Shown: one piece after another, positions 32,664 through 41,857 of the stretch | Position numbering within the stretch: the first letter of the stretch is position 1 | How the letters are laid out: every line of letters starts with the position of its first letter | From: JACNKV01 sp964388155 | GTDB taxonomy: Bacteria; Fidelibacterota; Marinisomatia; Marinisomatales; JACNKV01 | DNA length: 46,433 nt | Reading direction: 5' to 3' | Assembly: GCA_964388155.1 (NCBI GenBank) | Contig: CAYLYH010000020.1 | Coordinates: forward strand, 1-46,433 | Translations under genes and position numbers: made by a program | Notes under the pieces: generated by a model | The model's input: only the letters and a program-made list of their open reading frames with translations | Told to the model about the DNA's origin: nothing | The model's database searches: none

Positions 32664-33416
32664 TTATAGAAGTTTTATAAACTCCTCAACTGTTAGTGTT
32701 TCCGGTCTTCGGGACAAGTCGATGGTATTTGGATCAATGTCAAATCCCTTTAATGTGTTTCTCAACATTTTCCGGCGGCTAGAAAATGCCGCTTTCACTA
32801 AGGATTCAAATCGGTTAAACCGGTTATTTTCAATCAAAGGATTTTGCTTATTGCTTAGTCTGATAATTGCAGAATCTACCCTTGGGCGCGGGATGAACAC
32901 CTCCGGTGGGATCGAAAAGCATTGTCCGATGTCCATAAATGCCGATGTCATCACGGTTAACCGACCGTAAGATTTTGTCCCGACTTCTGCGGTGAGTCTA
33001 TCTGCGACCTCTTTTTGAACCATCATAAATGCATCCGTCCAGTTTTCTCGCTGTTCAATCAGCCAGAACAAAATCGGGGAGGTAATATTATACGGGATAT
33101 TCCCGATCACACGAACCGGTTTGTTAATCGGCAGCGTATCTAGTTCCAGCCATAATACATCCGCATGAAGAAAATGACATCCTTTTAAGTGCGTGGCTGA
33201 CCGAAGATGTTTTATCAACAGCGGATCGATCTCCACCGCAGCCATTTCCGCAACCTCAGGTAATATACGTTCTGTTAATGCGCCTTCTCCGGGACCTATC
33301 TCTAAAATGCGGTCTTCGGGTTTTGGATTAACCGTCCGTACAATTTTTTGCAACAAATTTGTATCAGCCAAAAAATTCTGCCCCCACTTTTTTCGGAATG
33401 GATGATCAGTTCTCAT
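32664..33416 (-). CDS. rsmA: 16S rRNA (adenine1518-N6/adenine1519-N6)-dimethyltransferase
   Basis: 250 residues. N-terminal KKWGQNFLADTNLL, SAM-binding ILEIGPGEGALTERIL, acidic EIDP and the catalytic NIPYNITSPI motif are those of KsgA/RsmA. The C-terminal helical domain contains SRRKMLRNTLKG. The enzyme dimethylates two adjacent adenosines in helix 45 late in 30S assembly. In many bacteria it sits in a metG-tatD-rnmV-rsmA cluster; here tatD is near but the intervening gene has been replaced (see 33436-34242). Confidence 0.95.
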   Translation of the reverse strand: MRTDHPFRKKWGQNFLADTNLLQKIVRTVNPKPEDRILEIGPGEGALTERILPEVAEMAAVEIDPLLIKHLRSATHLKGCHFLHADVLWLELDTLPINKPVRVIGNIPYNITSPILFWLIEQRENWTDAFMMVQKEVADRLTAEVGTKSYGRLTVMTSAFMDIGQCFSIPPEVFIPRPRVDSAIIRLSNKQNPLIENNRFNRFESLVKAAFSSRRKMLRNTLKGFDIDPNTIDLSRRPETLTVEEFIKLL

Positions 33417-33435
33417 TTTTATATGTTAAATGTTT

Positions 33436-34242
33436 TCAATCCAATCTAAATGTGGAAATTATTGGTAAATGGTCACTCACTAAATCTTCAAATATTCCAT
33501 AAGAATTACCAATATTAGATCGAACCAACCTCGACAATAAGGTAGGAGTCACATACATATGGTCTATCTGATGAATTACTTTACCACCCTTCGGATTTTT
33601 ATAAGTAGGTACAAGTTCACCTTTGAAGAATTTTAAAGTTTCTACTAAACCTAATTTGAATAGTCTTTCAACTATTTCTTGGTTTCCGCTTGGACCTCCT
33701 TTCCACAAATAATCAAAAGTTATTGACGAATTAAAATCACCAGCCACAATCCATAAATCATTTTTTAAAGTTTTAATATTTTTTAATGCTGCCCAAAGAA
33801 TTTCAGTACACCAAAGCTGTGGGTTCTCCTTTAATTTTATTTTTGAAATATCTATACCCTTCAATCGTTGAGGACTCACTGGCCATGCCGGGCTATATAC
33901 TGAAATAACTTTTATTCGAAAATTCTTTTTGACCTCTATAGTCGAGCTGACAAGATTGCCCTTAAAAAACTCTAATTCACTGTTAATCCAATCATATTTT
34001 GAATTCAATGTGAGATCCGAGATTGTTCTTTTTGCAAATACGGCTGTACTAAATATCTGTTTATTTCCACTCTTAGTGGTTGCCTTTTTAATGTTGAATG
34101 AATATTTCTTTTCAATATAATACGGAATGCTTACTACTTCCTGAAGAGTTAAAATGTCTGGATTAATTTGAGTGATAATCTCCCACACTTTGCTATCTGA
34201 TTTAGCACGTCTTACATTCCAATTTAATACTTTTAATTTCAT
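33436..34242 (-). CDS. Endonuclease/exonuclease/phosphatase (EEP) family protein
   Basis: 268 residues. KVLNWNVRR (4-12), DILTLQEVV with the Mg-binding Glu, VAGDFNSS, IDHMYVT and the terminal SDHLPII are the successive EEP motifs, so the Mg-dependent hydrolase site is complete. Substrate (nucleic acid, phosphodiester or lipid head group) cannot be told. Base composition is visibly more AT-rich than its neighbours (many AAA, ATT, TTT codons), there is no Shine-Dalgarno, and palindromic repeats follow upstream. This suggests an acquired gene between tatD and rsmA. Confidence 0.82.
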   Translation of the reverse strand: MKLKVLNWNVRRAKSDSKVWEIITQINPDILTLQEVVSIPYYIEKKYSFNIKKATTKSGNKQIFSTAVFAKRTISDLTLNSKYDWINSELEFFKGNLVSSTIEVKKNFRIKVISVYSPAWPVSPQRLKGIDISKIKLKENPQLWCTEILWAALKNIKTLKNDLWIVAGDFNSSITFDYLWKGGPSGNQEIVERLFKLGLVETLKFFKGELVPTYKNPKGGKVIHQIDHMYVTPTLLSRLVRSNIGNSYGIFEDLVSDHLPIISTFRLD

Positions 34243-34283
34243 TGGAAGTTCTTTACTTAAACTAAAGAGTCCACTCCAAGAAA

Positions 34284-34401
34284 GGGGTTAAAACCCCCGT
34301 TTCGTTGGTTTATCCACAATCCCCGCCCTAAAGGACGGGGTAAGTATTTTACCGTATCTCTTATAATTTCTACAATTACCCCATCCTTTAGGTTGGGGTT
34401 T
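34284..34401. repeat. Cluster of three REP-like palindromes
   Basis: GGGGTT-AA-AACCCC (34284-34297); CCCCGCCC-TAAA-GGACGGGG (34321-34340); ACCCCATCC-TTTA-GGTTGGGGT (34378-34399). Units two and three are inverted, diverged versions of one another. They lie between the EEP gene and tatD. The sequence to 34492 has no gene. The repeats are of the kind mobilised by RAYT transposases, of which a remnant is at 597-884. Confidence 0.6.
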
Positions 34402-34492
34402 AAAGTTCGAAAAACAGCGGGCTTCCCGACTGCAACCGACCGAAGCAGAAGGTGGGCAGGTAGCCCAAAAATTCCTTTTCGGAGTGTGCTCA

Positions 34493-35260
34493 TTAAATTT
34501 TCAATCGAAACAATGTGATTACATTTTCTGTTGTAACCATTGCAACTTCTTCCAAAGAGCATGATTTGAACTCCGCCAGTTTTTCGGCGATAATATTCAC
34601 TCGTGCGGGCTCATTCGGTTTACCACGATACGGCACAGGACTTAAAAACGGGGAATCGGTTTCCACCATAATTCGATTTAGCGGAATATCTCTGGCAACA
34701 TCAATCAATCCGCTGTTTTTGTAGGTCAAATTCCCGGCGAATGAAATATAAAATCCCATCTCAATAAAAGTTTGAGCGGTTTTTACATCACTGGAAAAAC
34801 AATGTGCTACCCCTCGCTGACAGCCGGATTCCCGCAATATCTGCAAAACATCAGCATCGGAAGCTCGATTATGAAACACGATTGGTAGATTCTTGGCAAT
34901 CGCTAAATCAATTTGCTCACGGAACATATTTTTCTGAATGGTGTGATCCGAATAATTGCGAAAATAATCCAAACCAATTTCACCGACCGCTACAGCTTTC
35001 GGGTGGTTTAGCAGTTCGATTAATCGGTCAAGATAATCCTCCGGTACATCTTCAACATCGTGGGGATGAATCCCTGCCGTGAAAAAGACTTCCGGATATT
35101 GGTCGGCAATCGCCATGCTTGCTTGTGATGACTCTAAATTTATTCCGGGACAGATCATGCGATGAACACCGGCAGCTTTGCTCCGCTCAATAAGAGCCGG
35201 GATGTCTTCTGTTAATCCGTCAAAAAAAAGATGACAGTGGGAATCAGTAAGATATTTCAA
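34493..35260 (-). CDS. tatD: TatD-family metal-dependent hydrolase (DNase)
   Basis: 255 residues, TIM-barrel amidohydrolase type. Metal ligands are visible in TDSHCHLF (5-12), GEIGLDYFRN, the FHNRAS segment (normally VIHSRxA), HCFSS and ETDSPFLSP. TatD proteins are Mg-dependent 3'-5' DNases or D-aminoacyl-tRNA-deacylase-like enzymes. It is four bases downstream of metG on the same strand, the conserved metG-tatD arrangement. Confidence 0.92.
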   Translation of the reverse strand: MKYLTDSHCHLFFDGLTEDIPALIERSKAAGVHRMICPGINLESSQASMAIADQYPEVFFTAGIHPHDVEDVPEDYLDRLIELLNHPKAVAVGEIGLDYFRNYSDHTIQKNMFREQIDLAIAKNLPIVFHNRASDADVLQILRESGCQRGVAHCFSSDVKTAQTFIEMGFYISFAGNLTYKNSGLIDVARDIPLNRIMVETDSPFLSPVPYRGKPNEPARVNIIAEKLAEFKSCSLEEVAMVTTENVITLFRLKI

Positions 35261-35263
35261 CGT

Positions 35264-37174
35264 TTATCCGACGGAAACACCGCTGCCGATTTCAGGATCT
35301 TCGACGGTAACCAAGGTGAGTTTCTTCCCCTTTTTCGCAGCCAGTAGCATTCCGTTGGATTCAATTCCGCGAATTTTCGCCGGTGTTAAATTGGTCACGA
35401 TCACGATCATTTTCTCAAGCAAATCTTTCGGACTGTAAAACTCTGCCACTCCTGCAACAATTTGACGTCGTTCCCCGCCAACATCGATCTGAAGTTTCAA
35501 TAGACGGTCAGCACCTTCCACTTTTTCAGCTTGAACGACTTTTGCTGTTTTTAATTCCACTTTAAGGAATTCATCAAAGGTAATGACATTTTCCTTAGCC
35601 CCGACATTCGTCGGGATTTCCTGCCCGTCCGGCAGGCGGGCGCTTCGCTCAACCTCAACTTTTACCTCAATCCTTGGAAAAAGCGGCGGATGTTTTTTTA
35701 GCACATTCCCGGGGATAAGTCCTCCCCATTTTAACTCCGTTCCCACGGCATCAAGCGTTTCCAAAACGGTTAATGTCCTGTTCGGCATAACCGGATTCAG
35801 CAGTAACGCTCCAACTCTCAATGCCTCTGCGGCGGTTATTAACACACGCCCTGCGGCGGCTTTGTCCTCTTTTACAAGTTTCCACGGTGCCTGCTGTTCC
35901 ATGTATCGATTCACACTACGGATAAACTGCATCGTTTCTTCGATCGCCTCGTTAATCCGCATGGCATGAGTTAACGCATTCACGTTGGATACAGTAGATA
36001 CAGCATACTTTTTAATCTCTTCTTCCGCCGGAGTTTGCGTACCCCAATCAGGGAGTTTTCCGTAAAAATTCTTTTCGATCAACCGACTGACCCGACTTAG
36101 CAAATTACCAAAATCATTCGCAAGATCAGCGTTGTACCGTTTGATAAATGATTCCATCGTGAAGTTAGAATCCTGCCCTAAAACCATTTCACGCATGAGA
36201 TAATATCGTACAGGATCTACACCGTATTCATCAATCAATTCCATCGGATTGACCACATTCCCAAGCGACTTGCTCATTTTGGATTCTTTCATCAGCCACC
36301 AGCCATGTGCAAAAATCGTTTTTGGCAACGGAATTCCGGCGGACATCAGCATCGTGGGCCAGTACACGGCATGGGTCATCAAAATATCTTTCCCGATAAG
36401 ATGGACAGTTTCAGGCCACCATTTTTCAAAGGACTCCGCATCTCTCCCGTATCCCGGTCCGGTCACATAATTCAATAAGGCATCAAACCAAACATAGGTA
36501 ACGTAATCACTGTCAAAGGGGAGCTCTACGCCCCAGCTTAATCGGTTTTTCGGGCGAGAAATACACAGATCTTCTAAAGGCTGGCGTAAGAATCCAAGAA
36601 TCTCATTTTTCCTATGTTCCGGTTGGATGAACTCCGGGTTATCATTTATGTGATCGATCAACTGCTGTTGGTACTTACTCATTCTGAAGAAATAATTTTT
36701 CTCGGTGATGAATTCCAGTTCTTTTTCATGCTGCGGACATTTTCCATCTTCTAATTCTTTTTCTGTGTAAAACCGTTCACAGCCTACACAATAATGTCCG
36801 CCGTATTCATCCACATAAATATCACCGGCTTCATTGACGTTATTCAAAACATCCTGCACCACTTTTTCATGTCGGGGTTCGGTGGTACGGATGAAATTGC
36901 TGTACCGGATATGAAGTTTTTCCCACAGTGCTTTCCATTTTGGTGCCATCTTGTCGCAATGATCTTGCGGGTCGATTCCGTTTGCCTCAGCCGCCTGCTG
37001 GACTTTCAATCCATGCTCATCCAACCCGGTGAGGAAAAAAGTTTCTTCCCCTGCGGATTGATGATATCGTGTTAATACATCCGCTAGAATGGTCGTATAG
37101 GAATGCCCGATATGCGGTTCATCGTTGGCATAGTAAATTGGTGTGGTTACGTAATATTTTTTAGTTTCTGACAT
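35264..37174 (-). CDS. metG: Methionyl-tRNA synthetase with C-terminal tRNA-binding domain
   Basis: 636 residues. HIGH motif PHIGHSYT (20-27), zinc knuckle with CVGCERF and a later CPQH, KMSKS as ESKMSKSLGNV, anticodon-binding helical domain, and a C-terminal OB-fold tRNA-binding domain (EFLKVELKTAKVVQAEKV to LLAAKKGKKL). The linker between the last two domains holds an insertion encoded by a palindromic repeat at 35600-35642, read as ARLPDGQEIPTNVGA (about 510-524). The start overlaps the holB end by 14 bases. The enzyme charges initiator and elongator tRNA-Met. Confidence 0.95.
   Translation of the reverse strand: MSETKKYYVTTPIYYANDEPHIGHSYTTILADVLTRYHQSAGEETFFLTGLDEHGLKVQQAAEANGIDPQDHCDKMAPKWKALWEKLHIRYSNFIRTTEPRHEKVVQDVLNNVNEAGDIYVDEYGGHYCVGCERFYTEKELEDGKCPQHEKELEFITEKNYFFRMSKYQQQLIDHINDNPEFIQPEHRKNEILGFLRQPLEDLCISRPKNRLSWGVELPFDSDYVTYVWFDALLNYVTGPGYGRDAESFEKWWPETVHLIGKDILMTHAVYWPTMLMSAGIPLPKTIFAHGWWLMKESKMSKSLGNVVNPMELIDEYGVDPVRYYLMREMVLGQDSNFTMESFIKRYNADLANDFGNLLSRVSRLIEKNFYGKLPDWGTQTPAEEEIKKYAVSTVSNVNALTHAMRINEAIEETMQFIRSVNRYMEQQAPWKLVKEDKAAAGRVLITAAEALRVGALLLNPVMPNRTLTVLETLDAVGTELKWGGLIPGNVLKKHPPLFPRIEVKVEVERSARLPDGQEIPTNVGAKENVITFDEFLKVELKTAKVVQAEKVEGADRLLKLQIDVGGERRQIVAGVAEFYSPKDLLEKMIVIVTNLTPAKIRGIESNGMLLAAKKGKKLTLVTVEDPEIGSGVSVG
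35600..35642. repeat. Palindromic family C element inserted in frame in metG
   Basis: Two adjacent stem-loops: CCCGAC-ATTC-GTCGGG (35600-35615, allowing one base either way) and CCTGCC-CGTCC-GGCAGG (35620-35636), followed by CGGGCGCTTCGCTC. The 12-mer CCTGCCCGTCCG and the GCGAAGCG word recur in the intergenic element at 9753-9817. The reading frame stays open and adds about 14-16 residues to a domain linker. Confidence 0.7.
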
Positions 37175-38309
37175 GGTTTTTTCCGTTAAGATTATTTTGA
37201 ATTTCGATGAGTAAGTTGGTTAACGCTAGCGGCATGAAAAGGTTTTTCCCTCCTGAGAGGAGCAAGTGTTCTATCCGCATGTCGATTTTAGTTAAATCAG
37301 CATTAGGAAACTTTTCACTGAGTTTCGTCATCATCTGGCTTAAGTCATTTGTGTGCAAATCATCCGCTATTCCATTGCGTAAACGGTATGCGCTTCTAAA
37401 CCATAGCTGAAGAAGATAAAAGTGAAAATTGAATTTTTCGGGTTTAAACCTCGCCATTTGACTGTAATCATTCACAAATTTACGCCATGTTTTTCCATCA
37501 TTAGATAGAACAACTCCAGCCAAATATTTGATTAACTCATGGATATCATTCATCGATTGATCAGACAATGCCAATGCACGATGCATATCGCCTTCTGCAA
37601 GTCCGGCTATGAACTCTGCACGCTCATTCTCAATATTTCTGCTTGTTAATTCATTAACGATGGCGCGGGTTGTGATGGGCGGAAAATCCACGTGTTGGCA
37701 TCGGGATAGAATAGTCGGAAGCAACTCCGGTTTATGGTCTGTGACCAAAATTAACGTTGTATTCTTCGGAGGTTCTTCCAGTATTTTTAACAATGCATTT
37801 GCACTTTCACCCTGCCCGGCAGATAAAAGATGGGAGTCAAAGATTAGTACAACTTTTCGACCGGAGTTCAGTGTTTTTAAGTAAAGTGTTTTTCGCAGCT
37901 CCTGTACGGAAGTCAATAATATTCTTGTAGCGCGTGGTACACGAATTTTGAAGAAAGGGTCTTTTGCTTTTTTTTGTAATGATTCAGTGAAGTATTTCAA
38001 CTCTTCCGTCTTCAATCCTTTGAGCGGGTCTTTAGACGTTTTGTCCTTCGTCGGCGTTGGAAGCGGTACAACAAATTTAATATTTTCATGTTGGAGTATA
38101 TTCGAGCGAATACAGGACGAGCATTTTTCGCATCGTCCTTTTTCATTCGGCTGTTCACAATTGAGTAACGATGCAAATTCTGCGGCGATTCCTTCTTTCC
38201 CGCTCCCGCGTGGTCCTGCAAAAAGATAGGCGCTTCCGATGTGCCCCGATTGATACGTTTTTAGGAGCGTTTTCGAAATAATCGGTTGTAAATGGACTGT
38301 TTTTTTCAC
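37161..38309 (-). CDS. holB: DNA polymerase III delta-prime subunit (clamp loader)
   Basis: 382 residues. Walker A AGPRGSGKEG, a zinc-binding cluster C-x8-C-x2-C-x2-C (around 50-66), a sensor region with NALLKILEEPPKNTTLILVT and SRC (LLPTILSRCQHVDF) are those of delta-prime/gamma AAA+ clamp-loader subunits. There is a 35-residue insertion after the zinc module rich in Lys and Thr. The 3' end overlaps metG by 14 bases. The N-terminal start MKKTVHLQPIISKTLL matches the family pattern. Confidence 0.85.
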   Translation of the reverse strand: MKKTVHLQPIISKTLLKTYQSGHIGSAYLFAGPRGSGKEGIAAEFASLLNCEQPNEKGRCEKCSSCIRSNILQHENIKFVVPLPTPTKDKTSKDPLKGLKTEELKYFTESLQKKAKDPFFKIRVPRATRILLTSVQELRKTLYLKTLNSGRKVVLIFDSHLLSAGQGESANALLKILEEPPKNTTLILVTDHKPELLPTILSRCQHVDFPPITTRAIVNELTSRNIENERAEFIAGLAEGDMHRALALSDQSMNDIHELIKYLAGVVLSNDGKTWRKFVNDYSQMARFKPEKFNFHFYLLQLWFRSAYRLRNGIADDLHTNDLSQMMTKLSEKFPNADLTKIDMRIEHLLLSGGKNLFMPLALTNLLIEIQNNLNGKNHVRN

Positions 38310-38465
38310 GTGATTATTCTTCTTCTTTTAAACCTCAAAGAGCGCAAAAACTTACGCAAAGGCCACAATAGTTTTTTATAGCCCATTAATAACTTTCTTG
38401 CGTCCTTCACGTCTTTGCTCCGTGGACTTTGCGGTTATTATTCCCATCATGTTATAACGCATATT
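38310..38465. repeat. Gene-free gap with word-type repeats (family B)
   Basis: On the minus strand AACCGCAAAGTCCACGGAGC, then AAAGACGTGAAGGACGCAAG, and further along GCCTTTGCGTAAG. These near-repeats of GCAAAG/GACGCAAAG words are of the same kind as at 26472-26505. There is no gene. Confidence 0.45.
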
Positions 38466-39662
38466 TCATTTCTTCTGTAACCATTTTTCCGGGTTTAGCT
38501 TTTGGCTTTTTCCCCATATTTCGAAATGGAGCATCGAACCGTTCACCGACCCGGAATCACCCATATAGGCAATCACATCACCAGCACGAACCTCACTGTC
38601 CACATTGGTTTGAATGTTCGTTACATGGCTGTACACTGTATAAAATCCGCCGCCATGATCAACGATGATGGTTGTTCCATACCCTCGAATGTACGTAATT
38701 GTTGTTACGACGCCGTTTAACACCGTTCGGATTTCAGACCCGGGTTTCCCTTTAATATCAATTCCGGGATTTTCCGTTGTGGTTTTTAGTTTTGAATTCC
38801 ATTGTCTACCAAATTTGGCGACAACTCTTCCTCCGGCCGGCCAGGGTAACTTTCCTTTCAGTTCCGAAAAACTTTTGGTACGCAGTGCCTGCTGCTGGCG
38901 CTTGATTCTTTCGGCGCGTTCAAACCTGGCTTTATCCTGTAAAATCTTCCTCTGGACTTCCTCTAACTGTTTTAAACCGGCTTTTTTCTCGTTCAAATAA
39001 TTCGCAAGCTCAGATTGACTTTCCCTGATTTTTCTCAGCTCTTTTTCTTTTACCACTTTTTTCTGTCGGATGAACTTTCTTTGCTGCTCCTGTTCTCGTT
39101 TAAGGGCTATATTCCTTCTCATTGCAGCTTCCAGTTTCAATTTATCTTGCCCAATATTGACAAGCAGTGACCGGATGCGTTTTTGCATCTGCTGCTCGAT
39201 ATCTGATATAACTTTCAAATATTTGGTGCGATACACCGCCTGTCGCCATGTCGTAGAACTTAGAACTTTTTCCAAGGATGAGAGCTTCCCTCTCTTATAG
39301 GTTGCAACCACTCTTTTTTCATATCGCTCACGAAGGTTGTCTAATTCTTGCTTATTTGCGAGCAACCTGCCTTCGAGTTTGGATATTTCAGCACGGGTTC
39401 TTTGCGCCTCCTTTTTAATCTCCCCTATCAATCTGTCCAATAGGGATATTTCTTCACTCAAATCAGAGATGCGCCTTGCGGCAGACTTTTCGCGATTAGC
39501 TTCATTTTGGATGCGTTCCCGGGTCGCTGCAATTTCTCTTTTCAGTGATTCGACAGCTTTACTTTGGAACTGCAATTCTTTCTGGTAATCCCTATCATGA
39601 GATTGCCCAAACAGCCCAACGTGCATTAATGCGATTAAAATGATAATTATTTTATGAAACAT
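38466..39662 (-). CDS. EnvC-like coiled-coil protein with degenerate LytM (M23) domain
   Basis: 398 residues from the ATG at 39660-39662, giving a signal peptide (IIIILIALMHVGLFGQS); a longer frame exists but would bury it. Residues 24-260 are nearly continuous Lys/Glu/Arg coiled coil. The LytM domain (270-398) has lost zinc ligands: the canonical HxGID reads N298-PGID and the HLH pair reads M377-LH, while YSH is kept. EnvC/NlpD-type proteins with such sites do not cut peptidoglycan but activate division amidases. That role is inferred; the division context is not in the window. Confidence 0.85.
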   Translation of the reverse strand: MFHKIIIILIALMHVGLFGQSHDRDYQKELQFQSKAVESLKREIAATRERIQNEANREKSAARRISDLSEEISLLDRLIGEIKKEAQRTRAEISKLEGRLLANKQELDNLRERYEKRVVATYKRGKLSSLEKVLSSTTWRQAVYRTKYLKVISDIEQQMQKRIRSLLVNIGQDKLKLEAAMRRNIALKREQEQQRKFIRQKKVVKEKELRKIRESQSELANYLNEKKAGLKQLEEVQRKILQDKARFERAERIKRQQQALRTKSFSELKGKLPWPAGGRVVAKFGRQWNSKLKTTTENPGIDIKGKPGSEIRTVLNGVVTTITYIRGYGTTIIVDHGGGFYTVYSHVTNIQTNVDSEVRAGDVIAYMGDSGSVNGSMLHFEIWGKSQKLNPEKWLQKK

Positions 39663-39721
39663 CGTGTAGAAAATACCTAGCCCACTTGTGGGAGTGCAAT
39701 CCGTTTTATTAACTTTATATA

Positions 39722-39757
39722 TAAAAAAAGGGAGCCGCATACCGGACTCCCTTTTTC
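39722..39757 (-). terminator. Intrinsic terminator after the octaheme cytochrome gene
   Basis: On the minus strand GGGAG-TCCGG...CCGG-type inner pairing-CTCCC is followed by TTTTTTTA. The stem starts 20 bases after the cytochrome stop. T-runs on both sides make it usable in either direction. Confidence 0.8.
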
Positions 39758-39776
39758 CATTAAATCGGAATAATGA

Positions 39777-41564
39777 TTATTGTAGGATCATCATTTTTCT
39801 TGTTTCTGTGAATTCCGGAGTCACTATTTGATAGAAATACAACCCACTGGCATAGCCGGTTGCGTCAAAATGAACCTCATACACTCCGGGTGTTTGTTCA
39901 GATTTTATCAACGTCTCAACACGCTGCCCTGTAAGATTGTAAACACTGAAGTTGACCATCGTCTGTTTGGAAAGCTCATAACGAATTGTCGTTATGGGAT
40001 TAAACGGATTTGGATAATTCTGATGAAGAACAAATGCCTCTGGAATCGATGTGTGCTCATCGACAATATTCATCATTTCAAACGGATTTCCGTCGTAGCC
40101 CATCGCAATCCAATCAATCACCCCGCCTTGAACAGCATGACAATCGTAACATGTTCTTGCATATTCTGTTGTGATACCATGGCTTAGACTGAAATAATCC
40201 GTGATCTCTCCAAAGTGATCGAGCTCTCCTGATAGCGGTGGGAGGACGTAATCTTCGATATTTCCCAGAAATCCATCAAGAAAGGATGAATACAAACTTC
40301 TTCCAACTCCTACAGCAAGCTCCATATCTCCGGTGAGAAAATATTTACCCCATTTTACGGGAACTGCATTGCCTTCTGCATCTTGCGGAATATTGAATAC
40401 TCCTTTTTTAAATGGATAAATTTTTCCATCGTTGATATCACCAAGCGGGTGAATCGGTTTTTCGACTGTCCCATTCCACCACTTATATTCGATTTCAAAA
40501 TCTTCGGGGAATTTATTCATCACAAGTCCCCAGAGATTCATGCTTTCAGAACCGCAATCCCCGGACGGACAAATCGGTGCATTAAAATCTTTATACACTA
40601 CCCCGCCTTTGGAGGTAACGTGACAACTCTGACAGGCGATTTTATCCGTATGATTATTGTACGTCGCTGTCGTCGTATGAGGTACTTCTCCATGGCAATT
40701 CACGCACCCGGAAACACTTTGTGGTGAGTCCATCGCAGTGAGATCGGTATTGGGAGCTCGTTTAAATTTATGATCGCTGTCGTAATGACAAAAGGCACAT
40801 GTTTTTCCAGCGGCAGCATGGACGTCCGTACTCTCGGCAAATCCTTCACCACGTTTAAAGCTGTGCATCACCCCGTCGAAAGCCAAACCTCCGCCACCTG
40901 CTTTTGCATGACATCTTAAGCAGGCACCGGCAGTCACGGGACCGCCAACCGTCTTTGCAGCATCTGTAAATTCACTGAAATTAAAAACACCGTCAACCCT
41001 GGGGGCAGCAAAAACAATGGGTTTCCCCATCGAATTCAAATCCACCGTATCGGCGCTCATGGACACATAGTATTTTCTGGTGTAATCGGTTGCATGACAA
41101 TATAAGCAGTCGATATTATTTGCAAGTTCTGCTTCTGAGGGTTCAGTTCCGCCATTGGCATTATAAGGCATCATCCCAATCCCAATATGACATTTTGCAC
41201 ACCCTCCCGGTTTATCTATGTGTGGTGTGTCGGGATCGTCTTTCAGTCTACCAATCCAATTGGATTGAGGAATGGCCGTTGGAAATCCGCAAAGCTTCCA
41301 AAACTTCCCGGAATAGGTTTCTTCGGCAGGTGACCCATCCTCATTAATAAGCAATCCCTCGAGAATCTCAGCTTGGAATTTGTAATGAACCGTGCTCATG
41401 ACTTCATCCATTTTTCCCGCATGACATGCGATACAGGTTGAAGGGCCTTCGTATGTTTGAATTATCCCAGAATGATCCATATCAACCAGCGTCAAGCCGG
41501 CTAATTCATTTTGCGTAGAAAAAGCAAATGATAGGGCTAACAGAATAATAACTGATTTTTTCAT
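39777..41564 (-). CDS. Octaheme c-type cytochrome with type IX secretion sorting domain
   Basis: 595 residues from the ATG at 41562-41564, chosen for AGGAGA nine bases upstream and a signal peptide (SVIILLALSFAFS). Eight CxxCH heme sites lie at 44, 122, 153, 215, 256, 287, 311 and 472. Residues 505-595 are a T9SS type A sorting domain (HQNYPNPFNPITTIRYELS, then SGLYFYQI and a final RKMMILQ). The protein should pass the inner membrane by Sec, gain hemes in the periplasm and be secreted to or through the outer surface. Electron transfer is certain as a class; the redox partner (for instance tetrathionate, nitrite-type or extracellular acceptors) is unknown. Confidence 0.92.
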   Translation of the reverse strand: MKKSVIILLALSFAFSTQNELAGLTLVDMDHSGIIQTYEGPSTCIACHAGKMDEVMSTVHYKFQAEILEGLLINEDGSPAEETYSGKFWKLCGFPTAIPQSNWIGRLKDDPDTPHIDKPGGCAKCHIGIGMMPYNANGGTEPSEAELANNIDCLYCHATDYTRKYYVSMSADTVDLNSMGKPIVFAAPRVDGVFNFSEFTDAAKTVGGPVTAGACLRCHAKAGGGGLAFDGVMHSFKRGEGFAESTDVHAAAGKTCAFCHYDSDHKFKRAPNTDLTAMDSPQSVSGCVNCHGEVPHTTTATYNNHTDKIACQSCHVTSKGGVVYKDFNAPICPSGDCGSESMNLWGLVMNKFPEDFEIEYKWWNGTVEKPIHPLGDINDGKIYPFKKGVFNIPQDAEGNAVPVKWGKYFLTGDMELAVGVGRSLYSSFLDGFLGNIEDYVLPPLSGELDHFGEITDYFSLSHGITTEYARTCYDCHAVQGGVIDWIAMGYDGNPFEMMNIVDEHTSIPEAFVLHQNYPNPFNPITTIRYELSKQTMVNFSVYNLTGQRVETLIKSEQTPGVYEVHFDATGYASGLYFYQIVTPEFTETRKMMILQ

Positions 41565-41641
41565 ACTCGTTTCTCCTAGTTTGTTTAACATGTATTAAAA
41601 TGTATAGATAAATGGATTTATATATCCTTTTATCATATGTA

Positions 41642-41670
41642 AGTGTACTAAATACATAATAATTTGTCAA
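41642..41670 (-). promoter_or_regulatory. Sigma-70 promoter for the octaheme cytochrome
   Basis: On the minus strand -35 TTGACA (41670-41665), 17-base spacer, -10 TACACT (41647-41642). The predicted start near 41635 leaves a leader of about 70 bases before the ATG at 41564. Confidence 0.65.
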
Positions 41671-41857
41671 GTATTAATACAATATTATTTTATATTATGA
41701 CTTTACTTTTTCTATATTTTATACTACAGTATTGTCATGATAGGGTTTAGTAAGCATGGTTTTATCAATTCATATGCAATATTTTTCACACAATAAAATT
41801 TCGTGTATTTCCTCTTATGATTGTTTATTTTCTACCAATATATTTAAGGAGATTATA

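Noticed and set aside
34257..34562. About 100-codon minus-strand frame spanning the REP palindromes and the tatD end
   Set aside because: It overlaps tatD in another frame and its sequence is made of repeats.
41565..41591. Longer cytochrome start (nine extra codons)
   Set aside because: The internal ATG has AGGAGA at proper distance and begins a clean signal peptide.
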